Assembly (NCBI RefSeq): GCF_000507185.2
Contig: NZ_AYTM02000002.1
Coordinates: 2,131,501-2,195,500 of the forward strand
Source of the DNA: Pseudomonas syringae KCTC 12500
Lineage (GTDB): Bacteria; Pseudomonadota; Gammaproteobacteria; Pseudomonadales; Pseudomonadaceae
Length of the DNA: 64,000 bases
Direction: 5' to 3'
Each line of letters opens with the position of its first letter. Position 1 is the first letter of the stretch. This document shows, in pieces, positions 38,112 through 48,393 of the stretch. The translations under genes and the position numbers were made by a program. The notes below the pieces were generated by a model that did not search any database, was not told the DNA's origin, and saw nothing but the letters and a program-made list of their open reading frames with translations.

Positions 38112-39011
38112 TTACTCGCTCAACCGAACAGGCGCCTTGCTTCCCAAACGAATCAGCTCATTGGAGAAACATAACCCTGCGATGATGAGCATCGCCCCGA
38201 CGTACAAGCTCTCACGCGGCACTTCATTGAGCACCACGAACGCCAACAGCGCGGCGAACAGCGGTTCGGTCAACTCCAATGCCTGTACCTGGGACGGTTT
38301 GAGGTACTCGATGGCCTTGGTTGTGCAAAAGAACCCCAATATGGTCGGCAACGCCGCCAGCGCTAACAGTGCGGCAATCACAAGCGCTGACAGTTCGCCG
38401 ATCACAAAACCATCTGCCGCTGCTGGCATCAGAAGGTACAGCCCGCCAAAAAACAGCAGCTGCCGGGTAAAATGCAGCCCTCCTGCCACACCCATATGCT
38501 TCATGGCGACTGAAAAAGCCCCGTAACCACAACCGGCAATAGAGGCGAGTGCGGCACCCTGCAGGGTGAAGCCCTGCTGAATATCGGCGCCAAAAATCAC
38601 TGCGATCCCGGCAATAGCGAGCGCAGCCCCCACCACTGCATTCGCGGTAATGGCGTCTTTGAGGAAGATACGCCCCAGAATAATCGAGGAAATCGAGGCG
38701 CTGGCCATCAGCACCACGACGACGCCTGCCGCTGCGTAACTTCGGTAGGCGGACGTTTCAAAGTGGAACAGTACGAAAATGCCGAGGAATGCACAGACTG
38801 CTGCGTGTACCCATTTCGCTTTCGACGCCGGACGCCTTAAGAAAAGCAATAAGACCGAGAGGAGCAGGCAGCCCAGGATGGTCTTGATAACCGCCACACT
38901 GCTGGGGGTAAAACCATGACTCATGAGGATTTTACTGAGCACTCCAATCGTTGCGTTGAGGGCTGCGGCGGAGAGCGCAAAGAAGATGCCTTTGCTGAAA
39001 TTAGATTGCAT
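38112..39011 (-). CDS. EamA/DMT-family transporter
   Basis: 299 residues with ten predicted membrane helices in two repeated EamA halves (residues about 8-140 and 150-285). The duplicated halves end in ILGRIFLKDAITANAVVG and FAALLAFVVLNEVPRES. Members export amino acids or other metabolites; the substrate cannot be told. It is convergent with the Sco gene and followed by a gene-poor 280-bp gap toward metQ. Confidence 0.85.
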   Translation of the reverse strand: MQSNFSKGIFFALSAAALNATIGVLSKILMSHGFTPSSVAVIKTILGCLLLSVLLLFLRRPASKAKWVHAAVCAFLGIFVLFHFETSAYRSYAAAGVVVVLMASASISSIILGRIFLKDAITANAVVGAALAIAGIAVIFGADIQQGFTLQGAALASIAGCGYGAFSVAMKHMGVAGGLHFTRQLLFFGGLYLLMPAAADGFVIGELSALVIAALLALAALPTILGFFCTTKAIEYLKPSQVQALELTEPLFAALLAFVVLNEVPRESLYVGAMLIIAGLCFSNELIRLGSKAPVRLSE

Positions 39012-39294
39012 TGATGACAGTCCCTGTCGCTGACGCGTCGTTTAATAAAAGGCCGGTCCCTACCTGAAGGACCAAAGTTTGAGCGTTGCCCCGAGCCAGT
39101 CAGCAAGATCACCAGCGACAGGCCAGAGGGCTGGAATCACCGGGACAGATTACCAGACTGATCCAGAACAGGTTCTGTAGAAGTGCGCGCGGGCCATGAT
39201 GGTTGCCACACAGCGCCCTGAGCGTCGAGCCAACTTGAAGCTGGCTCGGGATCGAGGGTATCGCGTCGCGCTCGATCCTCTGCAGGCAGCTAAA

Positions 39295-40068
39295 TCAGAA
39301 CGCCGGAACCACAGCGCCTTTGTACTTCTCGGCCAGGAACGTTTTCACTTCCGGGCTCTGCAAGGCGGCTACCAGCTTCTTCATCGCGTCCGAGTCCTTG
39401 TTGTCCGGGCGGGCCACCAGAATGTTCGCGTAGGGCGAATCGGCACCTTCGATGATCAGCGCGTCCTTGGTCGGATCGAGCTTGGCGCTCAAAGCGTAGT
39501 TGGTGTTGATCAGCGCCAGATCGACCTGAGTCAGCACGCGGGGCAGCGTGGCCGCTTCCAGTTCACGGAACTTCAGGTCTTTCGGGTTATTCACGACATC
39601 CGAAGGCTTGGACAGGATGTTGCCCGGATCCTTCAGGGTGATCAGACCTGCCTTGGCCAGCAGCAGCAAGGCGCGGCCTTCGTTGGTGGCGTCATTGGGC
39701 AGCGCGACGTTGGCACCGTTGGGCAGGTCTGCCAGCGTCTTGAGCTTGTCCGAGTAAGCGCCGAAAGGCTCGATGTGCACCTTGGCCACGGCCACCAGAT
39801 CAGTACCTTTGCCCTTGTTGAACTCATCCAGATACGGCTGGTGCTGGAAGAAATTCGCGTCCATACGGTTCTGCGACACCTGCACGTTAGGCTGAATGTA
39901 GTCATTGAACACCTTGATGTTCAAATCCACGCCTTCTTTGGCCAGGGTCGGTTTGACGAACTCGAGAATCTCGGCGTGCGGCACGGCAGAGGCCGCGACG
40001 GTCAGAGTTTCGTTGGCCTGCGCGGACAAAGCGGTGACAGCAGCGAATATGGCCAATAGTTTCTTCAT
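39295..40068 (-). CDS. metQ: MetQ-type methionine-binding protein
   Basis: 257 residues from the ATG at 40068 (GGAGTTGTTG upstream). Residues 1-19 are a signal peptide (MKKLLAIFAAVTALSAQA). The NlpA/MetQ fold follows: VAASAVPHAEILEFVKP, FFQHQPYLDEFNKGKG and NYALSAKLDP. No lipobox cysteine is present, unlike enteric MetQ, so it is probably soluble in the periplasm. It is the last gene of a metN-metI-metQ operon. Confidence 0.92.
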   Translation of the reverse strand: MKKLLAIFAAVTALSAQANETLTVAASAVPHAEILEFVKPTLAKEGVDLNIKVFNDYIQPNVQVSQNRMDANFFQHQPYLDEFNKGKGTDLVAVAKVHIEPFGAYSDKLKTLADLPNGANVALPNDATNEGRALLLLAKAGLITLKDPGNILSKPSDVVNNPKDLKFRELEAATLPRVLTQVDLALINTNYALSAKLDPTKDALIIEGADSPYANILVARPDNKDSDAMKKLVAALQSPEVKTFLAEKYKGAVVPAF

Positions 40069-40119
40069 ACAACAACTCCTTTGGGCCCGTACGAGACGGG
40101 CCAATACCAACGGGTTCGA

Positions 40120-40794
40120 TCAACGATGTGTGAAATGCGCGACCAGTCTGTCGCCGATGGTCTGCAGAATCTGCACCAGCACCAGCAACAATACGACCGT
40201 CACGAACATCACATCGTTCTGGAAGCGTTGATAACCATAACGAATCGCCAGGTCGCCCAGCCCGCCAGCGCCCACTGCACCGGCCATGGCCGTGAAAGAC
40301 ACCAGCGCAATAGCGGTCACTGTGATCGCCGCCAGAATGCCAGGCCGCGCCTCAGGCAGCAGCGCCTTGACGATGATCTGCCGAGTGGTCGCGCCCATGG
40401 CCTGGGTGGCTTCGATGATGCCGCGATCCACTTCGCGCAAGGCTGTCTCTACCAGGCGCGCAAAGAACGGCGTGGCGCCAGCGATCAGCGGAGGCAATGT
40501 GCCGAGGATGCCCAGTGACGTGCCGGTAATGATCTCGGTCAACGGCATCATCACGATCAGCAGGATGATGAACGGCAGCGCGCGCAGCATGTTGACGATC
40601 ACCCCGACCGTGGCATACAGCTGCTTGTGCTCCAGCAACTGACGCGGCGAGGTGAGAAACATCAGCACGCCCAGCGGCAGGCCGAGCAGGATGGTGAAAC
40701 CGAGCGATACACCGAGCATGATCAGCGTGTCGCCAGTGGCCACCCAGATCTCGTACCAGTCGACATTGGAAAACAGGTTCAGAAAAGCGTCCAT
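40120..40794 (-). CDS. metI: D/L-methionine ABC transporter permease
   Basis: 224 residues with five membrane helices. The MetI EAA loop reads VDRGIIEATQAMGATTRQII near 135-155, and GASPFFARL-type residues precede it. It shares one base with the end of metN and is 51 bp from metQ, so the three are one operon. Confidence 0.93.
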   Translation of the reverse strand: MDAFLNLFSNVDWYEIWVATGDTLIMLGVSLGFTILLGLPLGVLMFLTSPRQLLEHKQLYATVGVIVNMLRALPFIILLIVMMPLTEIITGTSLGILGTLPPLIAGATPFFARLVETALREVDRGIIEATQAMGATTRQIIVKALLPEARPGILAAITVTAIALVSFTAMAGAVGAGGLGDLAIRYGYQRFQNDVMFVTVVLLLVLVQILQTIGDRLVAHFTHR

Positions 40795-41801
40795 CAGCGC
40801 AGCACCTCCATATGAACATCAGCGGCGGTGAAGCGCGCAAAGGCGGCGTCCATGTCGCCGCCGGTGATGGCCAGCGTCAACTGCCCGTAAGGAGTGTCCT
40901 TGATGCGGTCGATACGACCGGCGAGGATGCTGTAATCGACTCCGGTTTCCCGCGCCACTGTGCCGAGCAACGGCGCGTAGGTGGCCTCGCCCTGAAACGT
41001 CAGACGCACGATACGGCCCTGAACATGAGCGAAGTCGTCACGCTGCTCGTTTTCGTCGACCTGCTCGTCGACCTGCACAAAGCGCTTGGTCGTCGGGTGT
41101 TGTGGATGCAGAAACACATCAGCGACCTTGCCGTGCTCGACAATCACTCCGGCGTCCATCACGGCCACCTGATCGCAGACGCGACGAATCACGTCCATTT
41201 CATGGGTGATGAGCACGATGGTCAGCTTCAGCTCACGATTGATCTCGGCCAGCAGTTGCAAGACCGACGCAGTGGTCTGCGGGTCCAGCGCGCTGGTGGC
41301 TTCATCGCACAGCAGGATTTTTGGTTTGGTAGCCAGTGCGCGGGCGATGCCGACGCGCTGCTTCTGGCCACCCGACAGTTGTGCCGGGTACTTTTTGGCG
41401 TGATCGGACAAGCCGACGCGCTCCAGCAACTCGGCCACGCGCTGGTCGATCTGCTTGCGCGGCATATCGCCTGCCAGGGTCAGCGGCATGGCGACGTTGT
41501 CGGCCACGGTTTTGGACGCCAGCAGATTGAAGTGCTGAAAAATCATCCCGACCTGTTGGCGGAAGCGGCGCAGGCCATTGGCGTCGAGCGCAGTGACGTC
41601 TTCGCCATCGACCACGATCTGTCCACCACTCGGGGTTTCCAGGCGGTTGATCAGGCGCAGCAGGGTACTTTTGCCCGCGCCGGAGTGGCCGATGATGCCG
41701 AACACCTGGCCGCTGTCGACGCGCAGGCTGGTGGGGTGCAGGGCCGGTATTTCCTTGCCTGCCACCCGATAGGTTTTGTGGACGTTATGAAACTCGATCA
41801 C
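40794..41801 (-). CDS. metN: Methionine ABC transporter ATP-binding protein
   Basis: 335 residues. Walker [16 protein letters not shown] near 35, signature [15 protein letters not shown] near 143, Walker [15 protein letters not shown] near 163 and H-loop [12 protein letters not shown]. The extra C-terminal NIL domain (about 255-335) senses methionine and inhibits transport when bound. First gene of the operon. Its promoter must lie in the 300-bp gap shared with divergent katE. Confidence 0.94.
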   Translation of the reverse strand: MIEFHNVHKTYRVAGKEIPALHPTSLRVDSGQVFGIIGHSGAGKSTLLRLINRLETPSGGQIVVDGEDVTALDANGLRRFRQQVGMIFQHFNLLASKTVADNVAMPLTLAGDMPRKQIDQRVAELLERVGLSDHAKKYPAQLSGGQKQRVGIARALATKPKILLCDEATSALDPQTTASVLQLLAEINRELKLTIVLITHEMDVIRRVCDQVAVMDAGVIVEHGKVADVFLHPQHPTTKRFVQVDEQVDENEQRDDFAHVQGRIVRLTFQGEATYAPLLGTVARETGVDYSILAGRIDRIKDTPYGQLTLAITGGDMDAAFARFTAADVHMEVLR

Positions 41802-42108
41802 GGAGCGAACCTTGTGGGGCGCGTTAAAAAATCAGCGCAGTGGCTAGAGCACCACCTGCTTCGTTACCTCGGCCAGATAAAGCCGGGCGCGCATTTTAGC
41901 CTGTCCGGCCCGCTGTGCTTAGCATTTATTTACCGGCGGTCCTGCGCAATGGGCATAACACGACCGTTGGTGAGCGTATGACGAAAATAAAAGGAACGGC
42001 TGTTTTTTGCTCCGGTCACTTCATGGATACCGTGATTTCCCGCTTACGCCAGGGAAGTCGTAATCAGCGAACCCAACTCAATGATTGGGGCGAGATAAGG
42101 AGTCTCTG
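41802..42108. other. Divergent intergenic region between metN and katE
   Basis: About 307 bp without a credible gene. The AAGGAG site before the katE ATG is at the right end. Short open frames here lack ribosome sites. Promoters of metN and katE must lie here but I could not assign boxes with confidence. Confidence 0.6.
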
Positions 42109-44259
42109 ATGGCTAGCAAGAACGCACCACCTGTAACCGAAACGCCCAAGAGCGAAATGGCAGGTACCGACACCCTGGACCGTGGCAATACCAACGAAAA
42201 GCTGGAAAGTCTCGAGCAGTTTCGCTCGGACGCGACCCAGCAGGCCCTGCGCACCAACCACGGCGTCAAGATTTCCGATAACCAGAACACCCTGAAAGTC
42301 GGCAGCCGCGGCCCATCGCTGCTCGAAGACTTCATCATGCGTGAAAAGATCACGCACTTTGACCATGAGCGTATTCCGGAGCGTATCGTCCACGCCCGTG
42401 GCACTGCAGCGCATGGCTATTTCCAGACTTACGAAGACCACGGCGCCCTGAGTAAAGCAGGCTTCCTGCGTGATCCGGGCAAGAAGACTCCGGTGTTCGT
42501 GCGTTTCTCCACCGTTCAGGGCCCACGCGGCTCGGGCGATACCGTGCGTGACGTGCGTGGCTTTGCCGTCAAGCTCTACACCGACGAAGGCAACTTCGAC
42601 CTGGTGGGCAACAACATGCCGGTGTTCTTCATTCAGGACGCGATCAAGTTTCCTGACTTCGTGCACGCGGTGAAACCCGAGCCGCACAACGAAATCCCGA
42701 CGGGTGGCTCGGCTCACGACACTTTCTGGGACTTCGTCTCGCTGGTGCCGGAATCCGCGCACATGGTGCTGTGGACCATGTCCGACCGTGCGATCCCGAA
42801 AAGCCTGCGCACCATGCAGGGCTTTGGTATCCACACCTTCCGCTTCATCAACACCGAAGGTAAGTCGAGCTTCGTGAAGTTCCACTGGAAGCCCAAGTTC
42901 GGCGTCTGCTCGCTGGTCTGGGACGAGGCGCAGAAGCTCGCTGGCAAGGACACCGATTTCCACCGCCGCGACCTGTGGGAGTCCATCGAGATGGGCGACT
43001 ACCCGGAATGGGAACTGGGTGTACAGATCGTTGCCGAGGAAGACGAGCACAAGTTCGACTTCGACCTGCTCGATCCGACCAAGATCATCCCGGAAGAACT
43101 GGTCCCGGTCACCCCGCTGGGCAAGATGGTCTTGAACCGTAACCCGGACAACTATTTCGCCGAGACCGAGCAGGTCGCCTTCTGCCCGGGCCACATCGTG
43201 CCGGGTATCGATTTCTCCAACGATCCACTGCTGCAAGGTCGCCTGTTCTCCTACACCGACACGCAGATCAGCCGTCTGGGTGGGCCGAACTTCCACGAAA
43301 TCCCGATCAACCGTCCGATTGCACCGAACCACAACGGTCAGCGTGATGCACAGCATCGCACCACTATCGACAAGGGCCGCGCTTCCTACGAGCCGAACTC
43401 GATCGATGGCGGCTGGCCGAAAGAAACCCCTGCCGGCCCGGTAGATGGCGGCTTCGAGACCTACCCTGAGCGTGTTGAAGCGCACAAGGTGCGTGAGCGC
43501 AGCGAATCGTTCGGCGATCACTTCTCGCAGGCCACCCTGTTCTTCCAGAGCATGAGCCATCACGAGAAAGAGCACATCATCGCGGCCTACAGCTTCGAGT
43601 TGGGCAAGGTCGAGCGCGAGTACATTCGTGCCCGTCAGGTCAACGAGATTCTGGCCAACATCGATCTGGAGCTGGCCAAGCGTGTAGCCGCTAACCTCGG
43701 CTTGCCAGCACCGACTGCCGGTACCGTACCTGTGCGTCAGACTTCGGTTAAAGAGTCGCCTGCGCTGAGCCAGGTCAACCTGCTGTCTGGCGATATCGTT
43801 TCGCGCAAGGTTGCCATTCTGGTGGCTGATGGCGTCGACAGCAAAGCGGTCGAAGCCATGAAAGCCGCGCTGACTGCCGAAGGCGCACACGCCAAGGTAT
43901 TGGGCCCGACCTCCGCACCGGTCAAGACAGCTGACGGCAAGAGCCTGCCGGTGGACGCTTCGGCTGAAGGCCTGCCTTCGGTAGCGTTCGACGCAGTCTT
44001 CGTGCCGGGTGGCAAGGCGTCGATCAAAGCGCTGGAAGGCGACGGCGTGGCATTGCACTTCATCCTGGAAGCCTACAAGCACCTCAAAGCCATCTCCTTT
44101 GCCGGGGAAGCCGAAGAGCTGTTGAAGACGCTACGCCTGGAAAAAGATGCGGGCCTGCTGGAGGTATCCGATAGCAAGTCGTTCAAAGCGTTCTTCCACG
44201 CGATTGCTCAGCACCGTGTGTGGGATCGTGAAGTGAAAGCCAAGGCTGTTCCGGCTTGA
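42109..44259 (+). CDS. katE: Large-subunit catalase HPII
   Basis: 716 residues from the ATG at 42109 (AAGGAG upstream). The catalytic histidine is in [15 protein letters not shown], the distal Asn in [15 protein letters not shown], and the haem-ligand tyrosine in [14 protein letters not shown] near 375. After the helical domain, residues 560-716 form the extra C-terminal DJ-1/flavodoxin-like domain ([30 protein letters not shown]) found only in large catalases. It decomposes hydrogen peroxide in the cytosol. It sits between metN and the zinc cluster, an insertion relative to the P. aeruginosa order. Confidence 0.95.
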   Translation: MASKNAPPVTETPKSEMAGTDTLDRGNTNEKLESLEQFRSDATQQALRTNHGVKISDNQNTLKVGSRGPSLLEDFIMREKITHFDHERIPERIVHARGTAAHGYFQTYEDHGALSKAGFLRDPGKKTPVFVRFSTVQGPRGSGDTVRDVRGFAVKLYTDEGNFDLVGNNMPVFFIQDAIKFPDFVHAVKPEPHNEIPTGGSAHDTFWDFVSLVPESAHMVLWTMSDRAIPKSLRTMQGFGIHTFRFINTEGKSSFVKFHWKPKFGVCSLVWDEAQKLAGKDTDFHRRDLWESIEMGDYPEWELGVQIVAEEDEHKFDFDLLDPTKIIPEELVPVTPLGKMVLNRNPDNYFAETEQVAFCPGHIVPGIDFSNDPLLQGRLFSYTDTQISRLGGPNFHEIPINRPIAPNHNGQRDAQHRTTIDKGRASYEPNSIDGGWPKETPAGPVDGGFETYPERVEAHKVRERSESFGDHFSQATLFFQSMSHHEKEHIIAAYSFELGKVEREYIRARQVNEILANIDLELAKRVAANLGLPAPTAGTVPVRQTSVKESPALSQVNLLSGDIVSRKVAILVADGVDSKAVEAMKAALTAEGAHAKVLGPTSAPVKTADGKSLPVDASAEGLPSVAFDAVFVPGGKASIKALEGDGVALHFILEAYKHLKAISFAGEAEELLKTLRLEKDAGLLEVSDSKSFKAFFHAIAQHRVWDREVKAKAVPA

Positions 44260-44279
44260 TCTGACGCTGCTACGCGTAT

Positions 44280-44418
44280 CGCTCCCACGCTCCGGCGTGG
44301 GAGCGCCTTTCCGGACCCTCTGCGTCCGCTTTTACGCTCTCTCCCCCCGCTTATACTCCCGAACACTTCTCGTTCCTCACGCTCCGCGTAGGAATGCAGT
44401 TCTGGACGCTCTGCGTCC
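44280..44418. repeat. Palindromic intergenic repeats after katE
   Basis: CGCTCCCACGC-tccg-GCGTGGGAGCG at 44280-44305 is a perfect 11-bp hairpin that could terminate katE. At 44371-44418 lies a copy of the two-hairpin repeat (CGTTCCTCACGCTCCGCGTA ... GGACGCTCTGCGTCC) also found at 24758, 25382, 48279 and 62363. Confidence 0.75.
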
Positions 44419-44434
44419 GCTTTGAAGGATCGAC

Positions 44435-45151
44435 TCAGGACTTGGCTGGCGTCAGGATGATCTGCGCTTTTTCATTGCGCTCGATCTGGCGACGCAATTG
44501 CAGTTCGAAATCCGGATTGGTCTTGACCACCCGCTTGGTCAGCAACGTAGCCAGCCACGGATAGTCTTCGGTGCGCGGCACCACCATCAGCACTTCACAA
44601 TTGAACGCTACGGTATCGGCTGCGATATCGTTCAGTTGACGACGCAATGCACGCATATCGCCGATCTTGAGCTCAATCGTCGTGCTTTCTGCCGACGGAT
44701 CAATCAGCTTGGCAACCCTTCTGGCTTCGGCCGCCTTCAAATCCGCTTCGGCTTTTTCCAGCTCGGCCTTGCGTGCATGGGCAATGGCGCCGTTGACGCC
44801 ACTGGTCAGCGCCGGTGCCTTGGGCATCAGGGCGCGTGCACGGCTCAGCGCAGAGGCCGCCGCGTTCATGTCACCCTTCTGCAGGCTGATCTGGCTGCGG
44901 CTCAGATAGGCTTCGGCCAGACGACGCTGAAAAGGCTCCAGACGGATGTCGGCAGGATTGGCCGCCTGCAACGCCGCCAATTGGTCCTCGGCGGTTGCCA
45001 GCTCATTGCCGGCGATGTTCTGCTCGAGCTGAGCGAACGCGTCAGGCTGAGACTCGGAGCCAGGCGCCTCGACAGTGGGCGCACTCTGGCAGGCACCCAA
45101 CAGGATGGAAAATGCGACAAGCAGCAGATAGCGTGGGGCGAACGGCTTCAT
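44435..45151 (-). CDS. Lipoprotein, PA5502-like
   Basis: 238 residues. A type II signal peptide ends in LLGAC, giving a lipidated cysteine near residue 20. The remainder is helical, with TPR-like features (LEQNIAGNELATAEDQLAAL, RLAEAYLSRSQISLQKGD near 85) and a long charged coiled coil at 130-165. The C-terminal 70 residues form a separate globular part. It is adjacent to znuB on the same strand, as in P. aeruginosa. Function is unknown. Confidence 0.8.
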   Translation of the reverse strand: MKPFAPRYLLLVAFSILLGACQSAPTVEAPGSESQPDAFAQLEQNIAGNELATAEDQLAALQAANPADIRLEPFQRRLAEAYLSRSQISLQKGDMNAAASALSRARALMPKAPALTSGVNGAIAHARKAELEKAEADLKAAEARRVAKLIDPSAESTTIELKIGDMRALRRQLNDIAADTVAFNCEVLMVVPRTEDYPWLATLLTKRVVKTNPDFELQLRRQIERNEKAQIILTPAKS

Positions 45152-45189
45152 TCCTGCGATTCTCTAGTTTGCGCAAAAAACGAGCAAGT

Positions 45190-45978
45190 CTACACCGCTC
45201 GCCTGGGTAGAACAAAGCTGAGCAAGAACAACGCCGCAGCAGATACCACTATAGACGGTCCGGCAGGGGTGTCCTTGAACCAGGACAATGATAGCCCGGC
45301 ACACACGGCTATCACGCCTAACAGGCTCGCGCCCAGCGCCATTTGCTCCGGCGAACGGGCGTGACGCTGTGCCGCAGCCGCCGGGATGATCAACAGCGAA
45401 GTAATCAGCAGAACACCGACGATTTTCATCGCTACCGCGATCACCACCGCGATCAGCAGCATCAACGTCATGCGCAGTGTAGCAACCGGCAGGCCTTCGA
45501 CACGCGCCAGTTCTTCATGCACGGTCATTGCCAGCAGTGGGCGCCACAGCGCGACGATCAGCACCAGCACCAACGTGCTGCCGCCCAGAATCCAGCCCAG
45601 ATCAGCCGGGCTGATGGCCAGCAGATCGCCAAACAGGTAGGCCATCAGGTCGATGCGCACTTCGTGCATGAAACTGAGCACCACCAGCCCCAGCGACAAG
45701 GTGCTTGGTGCCAGAATCCCCAGCAGCGTGTCCGACCCCAGCGGCTGGCGCTGCTGCAACGTGACCAGCAACACCGCCAGCAGCAGGCAGCCGACCGTCA
45801 CCGCGATGGTCGGACTGATATCGAGCAGGAAGCCCAGCGCGACGCCGAGCAGCGCGGCGTGGGACAGTGTGTCGCCAAAATACGCCATGCGCCGCCAGAC
45901 CACGAATGATCCCAGCGGGCCAGCGACCACGGCCAGAGCAACGCCTGCGAGCAAGGCATACAGTAGAAAATCAGCCAT
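45190..45978 (-). CDS. znuB: Zinc ABC transporter permease
   Basis: 262 residues from the ATG at 45978, which overlaps the end of znuC by 8 bp. Seven to eight membrane helices. ABC-3 family motifs include [20 protein letters not shown] near residue 25 and [15 protein letters not shown] near 200. It is the channel for zinc delivered by ZnuA. Third gene of the zur-znuC-znuB operon. Confidence 0.94.
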   Translation of the reverse strand: MADFLLYALLAGVALAVVAGPLGSFVVWRRMAYFGDTLSHAALLGVALGFLLDISPTIAVTVGCLLLAVLLVTLQQRQPLGSDTLLGILAPSTLSLGLVVLSFMHEVRIDLMAYLFGDLLAISPADLGWILGGSTLVLVLIVALWRPLLAMTVHEELARVEGLPVATLRMTLMLLIAVVIAVAMKIVGVLLITSLLIIPAAAAQRHARSPEQMALGASLLGVIAVCAGLSLSWFKDTPAGPSIVVSAAALFLLSFVLPRRAV

Positions 45979-46756
45979 GCTTGCAGCCGTCTCCGTGAAC
46001 ATGAGTGTGGGAGGTCGCAGCGTCATTCACCACCGCGCCATGCAGATCATGGGCGTGGTCGTGATGGTGGTGATAAATCGCCAGGCTCTGCGCATTTTTG
46101 CCGAACAGCTCGACAAAGGCCGGGTCATGGCTGACCTGCTCGGGATGCCCGGAGCAACAAACGTGGCGGTTCAGGCACACCACTTGATCGGTGGTGCTCA
46201 TGACCAGATGCAGATCGTGGGAAACCATCAGCACGCCGCACTGGTGGCGGTCGCGCAGCCGGGTAATCAGGCTGTACAGCTCGGCCTGTCCGGCCACGTC
46301 GACACCCTGCACCGGCTCGTCGAGGACCAGCAACTCAGGCTTGCGCAATAACGCGCGTGCCAGCAGAACACGCTGCATCTCGCCACCGGAAATGCCTTGA
46401 ATCGGGCTATCGATGACCTTTCCGGCGCCGACTTCTTCCAGCGCCGACGCTGCGGCCGTGCGATCCACACCGGGAACCAGGCGCAGGAAACGCAGCACCG
46501 ACAGCGGCAGCGTCTGGTCCACATGCAGTTTTTGCGGCATGTAGCCGACACGTAACTTCGGCTTGCGCCAGACGCTACCGGAGTCGGGCTTGAGCAACCC
46601 CAGCACCGCACGCACCAGCGTGGTCTTGCCAGCACCGTTGGGGCCGATCAGGGTGACGATCTCGCCAGGCTTGACGCTCAACTGGATGTCATCCAGGACG
46701 TTTTGCCCGGAAAGCGTAACGGCGACCTTGTCCAGACGTATCAATGCATCCGACAT
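45971..46756 (-). CDS. znuC: Zinc ABC transporter ATP-binding protein
   Basis: 261 residues from the ATG at 46756, which overlaps the last base of the zur stop codon. Walker [16 protein letters not shown] near 37, signature [15 protein letters not shown] near 130, Walker [14 protein letters not shown] near 152. The His-rich C-terminus ([13 protein letters not shown] ... [12 protein letters not shown]) probably binds zinc. Confidence 0.95.
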   Translation of the reverse strand: MSDALIRLDKVAVTLSGQNVLDDIQLSVKPGEIVTLIGPNGAGKTTLVRAVLGLLKPDSGSVWRKPKLRVGYMPQKLHVDQTLPLSVLRFLRLVPGVDRTAAASALEEVGAGKVIDSPIQGISGGEMQRVLLARALLRKPELLVLDEPVQGVDVAGQAELYSLITRLRDRHQCGVLMVSHDLHLVMSTTDQVVCLNRHVCCSGHPEQVSHDPAFVELFGKNAQSLAIYHHHHDHAHDLHGAVVNDAATSHTHVHGDGCKHG

Positions 46757-47238
46757 CAAGCGGCCTTGCAGCCAGCGCACACGCCGACGATCTCGACCGT
46801 TTGGCCTTCCACCGCGAAGCCGACGCCTGCGGCGGCGTCGACCACGGCATTGCTGATGGCCGGGTGCTGCAGTTCGATCGCCGCATGACACAAGCGGCAA
46901 ATCAGGAACTGGCCCTGATGCGCGTGGGTGGGGTGGTTGCAGCCCGTGAAGGCGTTGAGCGAGGCAATCCGGTGTACCAGCCCGTTTTCCAGGAGGAAAT
47001 CCAGCGCACGGTAAACGGTTGGCGGGGCCGCACGGCGACCGTCTTCATCACTCAGCACTGCAAGGATGTCGTAAGCACCCAGCGGCTTGTGGCTTTGCCA
47101 GACCAGTTCCAGCACGCGACGGCGCAAGGTGGTCAGGCGCAGACCCTGTTTGGCGCACAGCGCATCAGCTTCGGCGAGGGCCGAATGCACGCAGTGAGAG
47201 TGGTCATGGGGGCGACTGGCCAGGGGAGTATTGGGCAT
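46756..47238 (-). CDS. zur: Zinc uptake regulator Zur (Fur family)
   Basis: 160 residues. The winged helix spans about 25-95 ([35 protein letters not shown]). Structural zinc cysteines lie in [13 protein letters not shown] and VCAGCKAA, and the regulatory histidine cluster in [12 protein letters not shown]. With zinc bound it represses znu genes. It is the first gene of zur-znuC-znuB and divergent from znuA, so one operator could control both. Confidence 0.94.
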   Translation of the reverse strand: MPNTPLASRPHDHSHCVHSALAEADALCAKQGLRLTTLRRRVLELVWQSHKPLGAYDILAVLSDEDGRRAAPPTVYRALDFLLENGLVHRIASLNAFTGCNHPTHAHQGQFLICRLCHAAIELQHPAISNAVVDAAAGVGFAVEGQTVEIVGVCAGCKAA

Positions 47239-47259
47239 GAGCAGCGACGATATTGGCTA

Positions 47260-47278
47260 GAGACGTTATTATGTTACC
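47260..47278. promoter_or_regulatory. Possible Zur operator in the zur-znuA divergent promoter
   Basis: ACGTTATTATGTTAC lies in the 58-bp gap between zur and znuA. The left half matches the GTTAT half-site of the Zur consensus GTTATANTATAAC; the right half is imperfect. Position supports the call more than sequence does. Confidence 0.4.
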
Positions 47279-47296
47279 CGTTCCTGGCTGATATGA

Positions 47297-48247
47297 GTGA
47301 TTCGAGTGCGCCGTCTTTTAAATCTTGCTGCTGTTTTCTGGGTCAGCCTGCTGATCATCGCCCCTGCTCAGGCTGAGGTCCGAGTGCTGACCAGTATCAA
47401 GCCTCTGCAGCTGATTGCGGCGGCTGTGCAGGACGGCGTCAGTAACCCGGAAGTGCTTCTGCCACCGGGTGCCTCACCGCATAACTACGCACTGCGCCCA
47501 TCCGACGTACGGCGGGTACAGGACGTCGAGTTGCTCTACTGGATCGGCCCGGACATGGAAACCTTCCTGCCGCGCGTCCTGAAAGGCCGCAAACTGCCTA
47601 CGGTTGCCGTGCAGACACTGCCGGGTATGCACCTGCGCCACTTTGGCGAAGACAACGCCTCGCATGATGACCACGAGCATGATCACGACAACGACGCAGA
47701 TGAACATGACCACGACCACCGGCCAGGCAGTCTCGATTCGCACCTGTGGCTGTCGACCGTCAACGCGCGAGTGATCGCCGCAAAAATGGCCGCTGACCTG
47801 AGCGCTGCCGACCCTGCCAATGCAACACGCTACACCAGCAATGCCGAGGCCTTCAGCAAACGTCTCGATACGCTGGACGCTCGTATCAAGCAGCGTGTCA
47901 GCGCAGTGGCAGGCAAGCCGTACTTCGTGTTCCACGAGGCCTTCGATTATTTCGAAGAGGCCTATGGGCTCAAGCATGCCGGGGTATTCGCCATCGCCGC
48001 CGAGATCCAGCCCGGCGCCCAGCACGTCGCCGCCATGCGCGAACGCCTGAAAGCTGCCGGCAAGACCTGCGTATTCAGCGAACCACCCCTGCGCCCGCGC
48101 CTGACCGAAACACTGAGCACCGGCCTGCCGGTCAAACTGGCCGAACTGGACGGACTGGGCGGCTACACCCCAGCCACCGCGCAGGGTTACGAGCAAGTAC
48201 TGCAAAAGCTGGCTGATGATTTGGCGGGTTGCCTGAGCAGTCTCTGA
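47297..48247 (+). CDS. znuA: Periplasmic zinc-binding protein ZnuA
   Basis: 316 residues if begun at the GTG at 47297; a second GTG at 47306 is equally possible and no ATG fits the frame. Signal peptide to about residue 26 (LLIIAPAQA). Zinc ligands include His in PPGASPHNYALRPSD and His/Glu in FVFHEAFDYFEEAYGL. The charged His-rich loop characteristic of ZnuA is at about 115-145 (HDDHEHDHDNDADEHDHDH). It hands zinc to ZnuB. The gene now precedes the left IS copy. Confidence 0.94.
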   Translation: MIRVRRLLNLAAVFWVSLLIIAPAQAEVRVLTSIKPLQLIAAAVQDGVSNPEVLLPPGASPHNYALRPSDVRRVQDVELLYWIGPDMETFLPRVLKGRKLPTVAVQTLPGMHLRHFGEDNASHDDHEHDHDNDADEHDHDHRPGSLDSHLWLSTVNARVIAAKMAADLSAADPANATRYTSNAEAFSKRLDTLDARIKQRVSAVAGKPYFVFHEAFDYFEEAYGLKHAGVFAIAAEIQPGAQHVAAMRERLKAAGKTCVFSEPPLRPRLTETLSTGLPVKLAELDGLGGYTPATAQGYEQVLQKLADDLAGCLSSL

Positions 48248-48278
48248 CTGCCACCGCCCACATCGCAGCACTGCCGTG

Positions 48279-48325
48279 TGACGCAGAGCGTCACGAACTG
48301 CATTCACACCAGAGCGTGAGGAACG
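48279..48325. repeat. Two-hairpin palindromic repeat (inverted orientation)
   Basis: GTGACGCAGAGCGTCACGAA followed by CATTCACACCAGAGCGTGAG and GAACG is the reverse of the repeat at 44371 and 62363. It lies between znuA and the IS, close to the insertion point. Confidence 0.65.
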
Positions 48326-48393
48326 ATAGTCGTCAGGGATAACACTATCGTGCCCATGCTCTGGTATGACCCCCGAAGGTTGGACGATTATTT

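Noticed and set aside
41915..42109. 64-codon plus-strand frame in the metN-katE gap
   Set aside because: No ribosome site and no recognisable composition; overlaps the katE leader.
42064..44082. 672-codon minus-strand frame opposite katE
   Set aside because: Shadow of katE; translation has no known fold or signal.
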